Below are positions 6,903-14,328 of a stretch of 23,386 bases of DNA, one piece after another. The position numbers were made by a program, and so were the translations under genes. The DNA is taken from contig CP070725.1 in NCBI GenBank assembly GCA_020350845.1, forward strand, positions 1,279,433 through 1,302,818, given 5' to 3'. The notes beneath the pieces were generated by a model, which saw nothing but the letters and a program-made list of their open reading frames with translations, was not told where the DNA came from and searched no databases. The DNA comes from Candidatus Bipolaricaulota bacterium (lineage in GTDB: Bacteria > Bipolaricaulota > Bipolaricaulia > UBA7950 > UBA9294). Numbering within the stretch: the first letter of the stretch is position 1; every line of letters starts with the position of its first letter.

Positions 6903-7460
6903 ATGTCACTCGCCAACAGGATTACGCTCGGACGCGCCGCGCTCATCCCGGTGGCCGTTGTGCTGCTGCTGACCGGGAACCGCATCGCGGCAGCGGTGGT
7001 GTTTCTCCTCGCCAGCGCGGGGGACGTCCTCGACGGGCTCGTCGCCCGCGCCCGCCACGAAGTGACGACCCTCGGGAAGGCGCTCGATCCTGCAGTGGAC
7101 AAGGCGCTCTACCTGTCGACGGTCTGCGCCCTTGCCGCCGTCGGGGAGCTGGCGATCCCGCTCGTCGTCCTGTTCGCTGTTCCCCAGTTCGCGATCGGGA
7201 TCGGCGCGTGGATCCTCCATGCCCGCGTGCACGTCGTTCAAGGTGCCCGCTGGTTCGGCAAAGCGACGGCGGTGCTCACCTTCCTGTCGGTCCTCACGCT
7301 GATCGCTCCGGTGCCGGACGTGGCCGCACGCGGAGCACGCATCGCGTTCGCGGTCTCCGTGGGGTTGAGCTACGTGGCGACGCTGAACTACGGCATCACC
7401 GCGCTCAAGGCCATGCGATCGCCGCGAAGTCCAGCCGAGGGAAGTCCGCGGGAACCGTAG
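6903..7460 (+). CDS. CDP-alcohol phosphatidyltransferase (PgsA-like)
   Basis: A 185-residue integral membrane enzyme that transfers a phosphatidyl group from CDP-diacylglycerol to an alcohol. The family signature DGx2ARx8Gx3Dx3D is complete: Asp44-Gly45, Ala48-Arg49, Gly58, Asp62 and Asp66, with a further Asp41. Several hydrophobic helices follow (around 12-38, 70-108 and 122-170). The N-terminus SLANRITLGR is typical of phosphatidylglycerophosphate synthases, so glycerol-3-phosphate is the likeliest acceptor; related enzymes use other alcohols. In-frame starts exist at 6867 (TTG), 6894 (ATG) and 6903 (ATG). I choose 6903 because the promoter -10 box covers 6890-6895. Its 3' end overlaps the convergent rluD by 56 bases. 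Confidence 0.85.
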   Translation: MSLANRITLGRAALIPVAVVLLLTGNRIAAAVVFLLASAGDVLDGLVARARHEVTTLGKALDPAVDKALYLSTVCALAAVGELAIPLVVLFAVPQFAIGIGAWILHARVHVVQGARWFGKATAVLTFLSVLTLIAPVPDVAARGARIAFAVSVGLSYVATLNYGITALKAMRSPRSPAEGSPREP

Positions 7461-8298
7461 CCTCGAAGCGGCATTCGTCGCCCGTGGAGGGATGGACGAA
7501 GCGCAGTCTCCACGCGTGGAGCATGAGCCGCTCCCCGGGACACCCGTAGATGACGTCGCCGACGACGGGATGACCGATGTACCGTGCGTGGACGCGCACC
7601 TGATGCGTGCGCCCGGTGATCGGCCGTACGGCGAGGAGCGTATCGTCCGCTCCTCGCTGCAGGACCTAGAAGCGCGTCTCGGCCGCCCGCCCGTGGTCGC
7701 CGACCTCCATCCGGCGAGGTGAACGCGGGTCGCGTCCGATCGGGGCATCGATCAGCCCCTCGTCCTCTTCGATGGTGCCGCAAACCAGCGCGAGGTAGAG
7801 CTTCGCCACCCGGCGGTCGGCGAACTGCCGCTGCAGCGCGTGCAGGGCGTCCGCGGTCTTGGCGAGGACGAGGACGCCGCTCGTGTCCTTGTCGAGCCGG
7901 TGGACGACGCCCGGCCGCGCCGGGTCATCGGACGGGGCCAGCTCCCGATCGCAGAGCAGTCCTTCAACCAGCGTCGGCTCGACCGTTCCCGCCCCGGGGT
8001 GGACGACCAGTCCGCACGGCTTGTCGACGACGATGATCGCGTCGTCTTCGTGGAGGACGGGGACATCCACCGGTCGCGGGGTGAGCGGAGGCGGCTCGGA
8101 GAAGGCGAAGCTCACAGACTCCCCGATCCGCAGCCGGCGCGACGGCTGCGAGCAGGGCCTCCCGTCGATCGCTGCCGCGCCCTCGCGGATCGCTCGTTGC
8201 ACCTGCGAGCGCGAGGCCGACGCCTGGCGATCGCTCAAGAATCGGTCGAGACGGTCGCCCTCGTTCTCCTCTTCGACGACGTACGTGATGCGCTCCAT
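7405..8298 (-). pseudogene. rluD: RluA/RluD-family 23S rRNA pseudouridine synthase, interrupted by an in-frame TAG
   Basis: The frame encodes a 297-codon pseudouridine synthase. It has an S4 RNA-binding domain (about 1-65), the catalytic motif HRLDKDTSG (133-141, catalytic Asp136), and the late motif RPITGRTHQVRVHARYIGHP followed by VVGD. Codon 211 is TAG (7668-7666), between AAETRF and VLQRG. Related enzymes usually have Glu, Arg or Lys there (typically TRYEVLER), so a single change from GAG or AAG explains it. There is no frameshift: the homology continues in the same frame to TGA at 7405. Termination at codon 211 would remove a conserved part of the catalytic domain and probably abolish activity. 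Alternatives are a sequencing or assembly error, a genuine recent nonsense mutation, or read-through. The ATG at 8298 is chosen because MERITYVVEEENEGDRLD aligns with the S4 domain start; the longer frame upstream is not family-like. The real 3' end overlaps the phosphatidyltransferase gene. Confidence 0.85.
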
Positions 8299-8315
8299 TG
8301 TCGTGTTGATGCGGT

Positions 8316-8344
8316 TTGTCTCGCCCCCCAGGCTCTCGTATACT
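8316..8344 (+). promoter_or_regulatory. Promoter of nusA
   Basis: TTGTCT (8316-8321), a 17-base spacer and TATACT (8339-8344) match the consensus at 4 of 6 and 5 of 6. The start near 8351 leaves a leader of about 117 bases before nusA. The rluD promoter must overlap it on the other strand; I see no convincing one. Confidence 0.65.
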
Positions 8345-8426
8345 ACGCCGAGGATGTAGGGTTTGGTAGGAAAGAAGGGATTCCCTGGCTCCGGGTCTGG
8401 GGACGGGGATCTCGCTTTTCTAGGCT

Positions 8427-8452
8427 CCGTTTGCGTCATCGAACGCAAGCGG
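8427..8452 (+). promoter_or_regulatory. Leader hairpin directly before the nusA ribosome binding site
   Basis: CCGTTTGCGT (8427-8436) pairs with ACGCAAGCGG (8443-8452) over 10 bp with one G-U pair and a 6-base loop. The Shine-Dalgarno GGGGAGG begins two bases later. It could control access to the RBS or protect the 5' end, and NusA is often autoregulated, but the role here is inference. Confidence 0.45.
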
Positions 8453-8467
8453 TGGGGAGGCGACGGC

Positions 8468-9403
8468 ATGAACATCGAGTTCATCGAGGCGCTCGAGGAG
8501 ATGGCGAAGGAGAAGGGGATCCCTCGCGAGGATCTCTACGACGCCATTCGGCACGGGCTTGCCGCCGCCTATCAAGAGGAGTATCACACCGAGGACGACG
8601 TCGAGGTCGAGATCGACCAGCACTCGGGGGATATCCGCATCAACGGAAAGCGCATCGAGCTCTCGCGTTTCGGTCGCATCGCGACGAAGAAGGCGGAGGA
8701 GACGATCCGCCAGGAGATCACGCAGAGGCGACGGGAGATCGTGTTCGATCTCTACATCGGCCGCGTCGGGGAGATCATCACCGGCTCGATCCACCGCTTC
8801 GAAGGCAAGGACGTGTGGGTCAACCTCGGCGAAGCGGAGGCGGTGATGCCCGATGAGCACCGCATCCCCGGAGAGCGGTATCACGCCGGGCAGCGCTTGC
8901 GGGCGTACCTCGTGAGCGTGGAGGAGACGCAGGGCGATCCACGAATCCTCCTCTCCCGGGCGCACCCCGAGTTCGTGCACCAGCTGCTTGAGCTCGAGGT
9001 GCCGGAGATGGAGGACGGGACCCTTGTCGTCCGCCGGATCGCCCGCGAGGCCGGCCGCAGGAGTAAGGTCGCGATCGAATCTCTCGATCCCAACGTGGAT
9101 CCTGTCGGCACGTGCGTCGGCGCGGGCGGGGCTCGCGTGCGCGTGGTGACGCGCGAGCTGTCGGGGGAGAAGATCGATCTCCTGCGCTGGAGCGATTCCA
9201 CGGAGCGGCTCCTACGCAACAGCCTCGAGCCGGCGTCGGTGATCTCCGCGGAGCTCGATGAGGAGACCCGTCAGGCGAAGGTCCTCGTGCCCGACGACGA
9301 GCTCTCGCTCGCGATCGGCAAGGGGGGACAGAACGTCCGCCTGACCGCGAAGCTCATCGGCTACGACATCGAGGTGACCAGCCCTGAGGAGTCGCAGGAC
9401 TGA
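8468..9403 (+). CDS. nusA: Transcription termination/antitermination factor NusA
   Basis: A 311-residue NusA that binds RNA polymerase and nascent RNA and modulates pausing, termination and antitermination. Domain order is canonical: N-terminal polymerase-binding domain (about 1-92), S1 domain (about 97-165), KH1 (about 190-245, with DPVGTCVGAGGARV) and KH2 (about 262-305, with IGKGGQNVRL). It lacks the acidic C-terminal repeats of E. coli NusA, as is usual outside Proteobacteria. The ATG is supported by GGGGAGG seven bases upstream and by the typical opening MNIEFIEALEEMAKEKG. An upstream extension of the frame to about 8363 is not NusA-like. There is no rimP in front, unlike the common rimP-nusA order. 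It heads a long plus-strand gene run, with the RND exporter 13 bases downstream. Confidence 0.97.
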   Translation: MNIEFIEALEEMAKEKGIPREDLYDAIRHGLAAAYQEEYHTEDDVEVEIDQHSGDIRINGKRIELSRFGRIATKKAEETIRQEITQRRREIVFDLYIGRVGEIITGSIHRFEGKDVWVNLGEAEAVMPDEHRIPGERYHAGQRLRAYLVSVEETQGDPRILLSRAHPEFVHQLLELEVPEMEDGTLVVRRIAREAGRRSKVAIESLDPNVDPVGTCVGAGGARVRVVTRELSGEKIDLLRWSDSTERLLRNSLEPASVISAELDEETRQAKVLVPDDELSLAIGKGGQNVRLTAKLIGYDIEVTSPEESQD

Positions 9404-9416
9404 CCGGTCCTCCTCC

Positions 9417-12329
9417 ATGATGAGAAAACCGTTCCTGGAGCGGCTGCTGGACGGTGTCTTCCGCATCAGCCGATACCACGCGTGGTGGGTCGTCCTCCTT
9501 TCGCTCGGGCTGGTCGGCGTGTCGATCTACTACGTCGGGGACGTCCCGATACGAAGCTCGTTCCTCGATCTCCTCCCGGGGAACGACCCGCTGATCGACG
9601 AGTACCGCCGCAACGAGGAGTACCTCGGGCAGAACGACTACGTGGCCTTTCTCCTGCGACTCACCGACGACGCGCAAGCGCGCGATCCCGAGATCTCCCG
9701 AGCCCTGGAGGAGCTGTCGACCCTCGACGGGAGTCACGACGTTCTTGCCGACGAGTTGTGGGAGGCGATCTACGAGCGCCGCGGGGAGCTGCTGTTGAAC
9801 GCTGCGGAAGCCGTCGCGGCGTCGATGCGCGAGGAGGAGGAGTTCATCGAGGTGTCGTACCTCGTCGACCGGTCGGCGAACATCCCCGACCAGTATCTGC
9901 TCCTCTTCCGACTCGACGACGAGCGGCTGCAGCAGATCGAGGAGAGCCTCGCTCTCGCCCAGAGCTCGGCGGCCGCGGGGGCGCTCGCGGATCTTCCCGA
10001 AGACGCCGAGGATCTCGCCGGGATCTACCGTGGGATCCACGATCTGCTCAGCGAGACCCTGGAAGACGCGCTCGGCCCCGGAGGCGAGGGGCTCACCCCG
10101 GAGACCCTCCAGGCGGTGCGGGGCGGACTCTCGACGGTGACCGGGCTCAACGCCACCGTGCTCAGTGCCCTAGCGAACCTGCACACGCTTCCCGACGTGA
10201 CCGCCGCAGCACTCTCGTTGACGGAGATCTTTGCCCCGTCGGACGAGGGACCGCGCGAGCCCGAGCCGGTGATCTCCGCGGATCGAACGCGGCTCCTCCT
10301 CACGGTTCGTCCGCGGTACCCGAACCAGCGCGGGATCGAGTACAGCGCATTGGTGGCGGAGGCGGCGCGTTCGCGACTCGATGCGCTCGATCTCGATGCC
10401 CTCGGGATCACGGTGGGCATCACCGGGACCTATGCCTTCGCCGAGGCCACGAATCGGATCGTCAACGGCGACATGCTGCGCACCACCATCGTCTCCTCGA
10501 TCGGCGTGCTGTTGATCTTCCTCGTCGCCTTCCGTTCGCTCTTCTACAGCATCGTGGTCACGATCCCGCTGCTCACGAGCGTCGTGCTCACCGTCGCCTG
10601 GGCGAAGTTCGCGATGAACGGCTTCAACCTCGTGACGACCTTCCTTCCCGCGCTCGTGCTCGGGCTCGGGATCGACTACGCGATCCACATCGTCTCGCGC
10701 TACTCCGAGGAACGCGTCCAAGGGATCTCGCTCAACCGCGCGCTGCGTATCGCGATTCAGCAGAAGGGACGGGCATCGCTCTACGCCGCGATGACCACCT
10801 CTCTCGTCTTCCTCGGGCTGCTCACCGCCCGCTCGCGCGCCCTGTTCGAGATGGGGGCGATCACCAGCGTCGGGATCCTGCTCGCCTTCCTCGCGACGCT
10901 CTTCCTGCTGCCGGCGCTGATCACGCTCTATCACTTCCTCTTCCATCGACGGCAGCGGGAGAGCATCGCCACGCTTGCGCCGCGCCTCGTGAGTTCGTTC
11001 CGCTTCGTCACGGGCAAAGGCCGGGCGATCCTCGTGGTCGTTCTCGTGCTCACCTTCTTCGTCGTCTTCCAGGCGGCGCAGACCTCGTTCGTCTTCTCGA
11101 GCACCGATCTCGTGCCGCGTGAGGAGAGCGCCGAGGTGCTCGACGAGATCCTCGAGGTGTTCGGCCAGGGCGAAGCGACGTTCGGCGCCGGGTTCACGTT
11201 CTACGCCGGAACGGAGGACGACCTGACGCGGATCTCCACCGCCCTCGAGGGGCATCCCCTCGTCCGCGACGTGAAGTCGGTGTGGGACCAGCTCCCGGTG
11301 AATCTCGGGGAGCAGCAGCGCGTGCTCGAAGAGACCGATCTCAGCGGCTACATCGGTCGGCTCGAGGTGCTCGACGCGAGCCTCGCGGGCCGTGCGAGGG
11401 CGATCGACGAGATCGATCAGCTCCTTTCCGACTTCGCCCTCGTCCAGTACTTCGCGCTGCTCAACGCGCAGGTCGCGATCGCCAACGCCTCCGACCACAT
11501 CCAGGCGCAGCTCATCGAGGTGCGGCGGCAGCTGCGCGGCCTGGAGATCGCCCCCGCGCGCGTCGCCATTGGCGATCTGCGTCGTGCGATGGAGCGGCTC
11601 GACGCCAACCTCACGGCCATTGCCGATCTTCCCGATCTGGCGACTCTCGTGCGCGACATTCTCGCCGGCCTTCCCGAGGGGCTTCGCGCGCAGTACATCA
11701 CGAACGACGGGCAGTTCATCATCAACGCGGGCGTCGGGCCCGACATCTACGACGGCGACAACCTACGCCGTTTCGACGAGTTCGCCGCGACCCTCGGCGC
11801 GGACTACTTCGGGATGCCGCTCGTCGCGCAGCAGCTCGAAGGCTACATGAAGCGCGACTTCGTCATCTCCACCGCGCTCGCCGCCGGGCTGATCGCCCTC
11901 ACGCTGTGGGGATCGCTGGGGGGACTCCTGCGCGCCGCGCTCGCCGCCACGCCGCTGATCCTCGGCTACGTGTGGATGCTTGGCGGGATGCGTCTGCTCG
12001 ACGTCAACTTCAACTTCCTGTCGATCACGATCTCCCCACTGCTGATCGGGATCGGCGTGGATAACGGGATCCACATCCTGCACCGCGTGCGCGAGGAGCA
12101 CGCAGCGTCACCCGACGGTTCGATCGAGCGCGCGTCGTCGCTCACCGCCGTCCCCGTGGTGGTCACGACGCTCACCACGATGCTCGTCTTCGGCAGCCTC
12201 CTCGTGGCGCGCACGCCGGGGCTGCGCTTCCTCGGCCAGTCGGCGCTCCTCGGGATCGGCTTCACCCTCCTCTTCTCGCTTCTCTTCCTCCCCGCAGCGC
12301 TACGCGTCGTGGGCAGCCGACGGGTATAA
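9417..12329 (+). CDS. RND superfamily exporter (MMPL/COG1033 type)
   Basis: A 970-residue inner-membrane transporter with the duplicated RND layout. TM1 (about 23-41) is followed by a large extracytoplasmic loop (about 42-350), TM2-6 (about 353-510), TM7 (about 536-553), a second loop with coiled-coil character (about 555-812) and TM8-12 (about 815-966). The proton-relay motifs appear in both halves: GLGIDYAIH (Asp420) and GIGVDNGIH (Asp882). COG1033 members are predicted proton-driven exporters of lipids or hydrophobic compounds. I see no accessory periplasmic adaptor or outer-membrane channel gene, so the substrate is unknown. The start is ATG 9417 or 9420, and neither has a clear RBS, so coupling to nusA is likely. 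The stop codon lies within the rny -10 box. Confidence 0.9.
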   Translation: MMRKPFLERLLDGVFRISRYHAWWVVLLSLGLVGVSIYYVGDVPIRSSFLDLLPGNDPLIDEYRRNEEYLGQNDYVAFLLRLTDDAQARDPEISRALEELSTLDGSHDVLADELWEAIYERRGELLLNAAEAVAASMREEEEFIEVSYLVDRSANIPDQYLLLFRLDDERLQQIEESLALAQSSAAAGALADLPEDAEDLAGIYRGIHDLLSETLEDALGPGGEGLTPETLQAVRGGLSTVTGLNATVLSALANLHTLPDVTAAALSLTEIFAPSDEGPREPEPVISADRTRLLLTVRPRYPNQRGIEYSALVAEAARSRLDALDLDALGITVGITGTYAFAEATNRIVNGDMLRTTIVSSIGVLLIFLVAFRSLFYSIVVTIPLLTSVVLTVAWAKFAMNGFNLVTTFLPALVLGLGIDYAIHIVSRYSEERVQGISLNRALRIAIQQKGRASLYAAMTTSLVFLGLLTARSRALFEMGAITSVGILLAFLATLFLLPALITLYHFLFHRRQRESIATLAPRLVSSFRFVTGKGRAILVVVLVLTFFVVFQAAQTSFVFSSTDLVPREESAEVLDEILEVFGQGEATFGAGFTFYAGTEDDLTRISTALEGHPLVRDVKSVWDQLPVNLGEQQRVLEETDLSGYIGRLEVLDASLAGRARAIDEIDQLLSDFALVQYFALLNAQVAIANASDHIQAQLIEVRRQLRGLEIAPARVAIGDLRRAMERLDANLTAIADLPDLATLVRDILAGLPEGLRAQYITNDGQFIINAGVGPDIYDGDNLRRFDEFAATLGADYFGMPLVAQQLEGYMKRDFVISTALAAGLIALTLWGSLGGLLRAALAATPLILGYVWMLGGMRLLDVNFNFLSITISPLLIGIGVDNGIHILHRVREEHAASPDGSIERASSLTAVPVVVTTLTTMLVFGSLLVARTPGLRFLGQSALLGIGFTLLFSLLFLPAALRVVGSRRV

Positions 12330-12330
12330 T
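12325..12330 (+). promoter_or_regulatory. -10 box for rny inside the exporter stop codon
   Basis: A perfect TATAAT covers the TAA stop (12327-12329) of the exporter gene. It lies in the context GGGTATAATCCGGC, which is matched at 13 of 14 positions by the nifJ -10 region on the minus strand. The -35 region 17 bases upstream (ACGCGT) is poor. It gives rny a leader of about 40 bases. Confidence 0.45.
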
Positions 12331-12376
12331 CCGGCGACTGCCTGACCGGCGTCTGAGGGAAGGGAAGTGGTTTCCG

Positions 12377-13897
12377 GTGCCGCCTGAGGTGATTCGATAT
12401 ATCGGGTTCGGGCTCGGGGCATTGGCCGCGCTCGCGCTGGGCTACCTGCTGGGGAGCATCCCCCGCCGACGCAAGGCGCAGGAGCTGCTCGCGACGGCCA
12501 CCGAGCAGGCCGAGCAACTGAAGAAGGAGACGCTGCTCGCAGGGCGCCAGGAGGTCCAGGAGCTTCGTGAGGATCTCGAGAAGCGGACGAAGCGGCGGGA
12601 GGACGAGCTGACGCGTATGGAGGAGCGGATCCTCCGGCGCGAGGACCGCCTCGGGAAGAAGTCGACCTACCTCGAACAGATCGAGGACTCGTTGCGCGAG
12701 GACGAGGAGCAACTGAAGAAGCTGCGCGAGGACGGGCAGAAGCTTCTCGTGGAAGGGCGCGCGCACCTCGAGAAGATGGCGAAGTGGACCCAGGAAGAGG
12801 CGCAGGAGCAGCTCCTCAAGCTCGTCGAGGCGGAGTCGCAGCGGCTCTTCTCGCGCAAGGTGGAGGAGGTCGCCAACCGCGCCAAGGAAGAGGCCCAGGA
12901 GCGGGCGGCGCACGTGATCGCGACCGCGGTCCAGCGCTACGCGGCGGAGTACATCGAGGAGAACGCGGTGAGCTCCGTCCCTCTCCCGTCGGAGGAATTC
13001 AAGGGGCGGATCATCGGCCGGGAAGGGCGCAACATCAAGACATTCGAGGCGCTCACGGGCGTCGAGCTCCTCGTGGACGACACCCCGGAGATGGTCGTCC
13101 TCTCCTGCTTCCATCCGCTCCGCCGCGAGGTGGCGCGGATCGCGCTGTCGCGGCTGATCGAGGACGGCCGCATCCATCCCGCACAGATCGAGGAGAAGGT
13201 GCAACGTGCCAAGGCGCGCCTCGCGGAGCGGATCAAGGAGGAAGGACGCAAGGCGTCGTTCGACGTCGCCGCGGAGCTTCATCCCGAGCTGTCGACGCTC
13301 CTCGGGCGGCTCAAGTTCCGCACGAGCTACGGCCAGAACCAGCTCGCCCACTCGCTCGAGGTGAGCTGGATCGCGAAGATCCTCGCCGACGAGGTGGGTG
13401 CCGACGCGGCGCGCGCGCGCCGCGCGGGGCTGCTGCACGACATCGGGAAGGCTGTGGGCTACGAGGTCGACGGGCCCCATGCGCTGATCGGCGCCGATCT
13501 CGCGCGCCGCTACGGGGAGGCCGCGGACGTCGTCCAGGCGATCGCCGCCCATCACGAGGACGTCGAGCCGAAGAGCATTGTGGATGTCCTCATTCAAGCC
13601 GCGGACACGCTCTCCGCGGCTCGGCCCGGCGCTCGTCAGGAGACCTACGAGCGATACGTGCAGCGATTGCGCGAGCTCGAGGAGCTCTGTCGCTCGTTCC
13701 CCGCCGTGCAGGAGGCGTATGCGCTCCAGGCGGGGCGCGAGGTGCGGGTGATGGTCCAGCCCGATCGCGCGAGCGACGAGGTGTCGGCGAAGCTCGCCTA
13801 CGACATCGCCCGGGCGATCGAAGAGGAGCTGAACTACCCCGGGGAGATCAAGGTCAACGTCGTGCGTCGCACGCAGTACACGGAGAGCGCGAAGTGA
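12377..13897 (+). CDS. rny: Ribonuclease Y
   Basis: A 506-residue membrane-anchored endoribonuclease that initiates mRNA decay. It has an N-terminal membrane helix (about 8-27), a long highly charged coiled coil (about 30-190), a KH domain with IIGREGRN (212-219) and an HD domain (about 320-415) with His325, His354-Asp355 (LLHDIGK) and the following HHED and AADTLSAARPGARQE segments. Length and order match the family. The GTG start is favoured because AGGGAAG lies about nine bases upstream and the helix begins directly after it; a second GTG at 12389 is less well placed. The stop overlaps the spoVS start by four bases (GTGA). In Bacillus subtilis rny and spoVS are also neighbours, with ymdB between them; ymdB is absent here. 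Confidence 0.97.
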   Translation: MPPEVIRYIGFGLGALAALALGYLLGSIPRRRKAQELLATATEQAEQLKKETLLAGRQEVQELREDLEKRTKRREDELTRMEERILRREDRLGKKSTYLEQIEDSLREDEEQLKKLREDGQKLLVEGRAHLEKMAKWTQEEAQEQLLKLVEAESQRLFSRKVEEVANRAKEEAQERAAHVIATAVQRYAAEYIEENAVSSVPLPSEEFKGRIIGREGRNIKTFEALTGVELLVDDTPEMVVLSCFHPLRREVARIALSRLIEDGRIHPAQIEEKVQRAKARLAERIKEEGRKASFDVAAELHPELSTLLGRLKFRTSYGQNQLAHSLEVSWIAKILADEVGADAARARRAGLLHDIGKAVGYEVDGPHALIGADLARRYGEAADVVQAIAAHHEDVEPKSIVDVLIQAADTLSAARPGARQETYERYVQRLRELEELCRSFPAVQEAYALQAGREVRVMVQPDRASDEVSAKLAYDIARAIEEELNYPGEIKVNVVRRTQYTESAK

Positions 13898-14253
13898 ACC
13901 CCGATCCCGGGCCGGATCGCCAGATCCTCCGCGTGTCGTCGTCGTCGAAGCCGTCGGCGAGTGCGGGGGCGATCGCCAACGGCATTCGCGAGACGGGGGA
14001 GGCCATTCTCCAGGTGATCGGCCCGCGGGCGGTGAACCAGGCGGTGAAGTCGATCGCGATCGCCCGCGGCTACGTCGCCGCGAGCGGTCTCGATCTGTAC
14101 TTCGTGCCCGAGTTCTCGAACGTGCACGTCGGCGAAGAGGAGCGCACCGCGGTGCAGTTCACCGTTCGTCCCCGGCATCCGCTGGCATCCCCCGGCACCC
14201 CGAGCGAAGCGGGCGCATCTTCCGATCCGCTCGGCGATTCCTTGTCGTCGTAG
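13894..14253 (+). CDS. spoVS: Stage V sporulation protein S (SpoVS/Alba-like)
   Basis: A 119-residue protein whose central part (about residues 10-95) is SpoVS: ILRVSSSSKPSASAGAIANG, then AVNQAVKSIAIARGYVA and EERTAVQFTVRPR. SpoVS is an Alba-superfamily fold, probably nucleic-acid binding, and also occurs in non-sporulating phyla such as Thermotogae and Deinococcota. Here it carries about eight extra N-terminal residues and a disordered Ser/Pro-rich tail of about 25-30 residues that the 86-residue Bacillus protein lacks. The GTG start overlaps the rny stop (GTGA), so translation is likely coupled. An alternative GTG at 13933 would cut into the first strand. A link to RNase Y in RNA metabolism is suggested by position only. 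Confidence 0.92.
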   Translation: MNPDPGPDRQILRVSSSSKPSASAGAIANGIRETGEAILQVIGPRAVNQAVKSIAIARGYVAASGLDLYFVPEFSNVHVGEEERTAVQFTVRPRHPLASPGTPSEAGASSDPLGDSLSS

Positions 14254-14277
14254 CGGGCCGGGGATACCATCCCCCGG
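14242..14277 (+). promoter_or_regulatory. Promoter of the PpiC/TPR gene, -10 inside a dyad
   Basis: TTGTCG (14242-14247), 17 bases, TACCAT (14265-14270). The -10 lies in a near-perfect inverted repeat: CCGGGGAT (14258-14265) and ATCCCCCGG (14269-14277), with one bulged C and a 3-base centre. The dyad could be an operator, or a hairpin ending the rny-spoVS transcript; no U-tract follows. Confidence 0.5.
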
Positions 14278-14328
14278 TGCCCTCAGTGGCATTCGATATG
14301 CGGTGAATGCGAAGGAGTGAACCGTTCC

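Noticed and set aside
7666..7668. UAG recoded as an amino acid genome-wide
   Set aside because: TAG ends at least seven other well-defined genes in this window, so general reassignment does not fit.
7600..7700. Frameshift in rluD
   Set aside because: Translation through the region shows homology in one continuous frame; only a stop codon interrupts it.
8363..8467. N-terminal extension of NusA to an upstream start
   Set aside because: The extension is not NusA-like; the Shine-Dalgarno and conserved N-terminus point to the ATG at 8468, and the segment is the leader with its hairpin.
9482..11122. 546-codon open frame overlapping the RND exporter
   Set aside because: Low-complexity Arg-rich translation in a second phase of a gene whose transporter motifs are intact throughout.
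10170..11498. 442-codon antisense open frame under the exporter
   Set aside because: Charged, repetitive shadow protein with no recognisable domain; antisense to a well-supported gene.
12937..13251. Small antisense frame over the RNase Y KH domain
   Set aside because: Ser/Arg-rich shadow with no start signal or homology.
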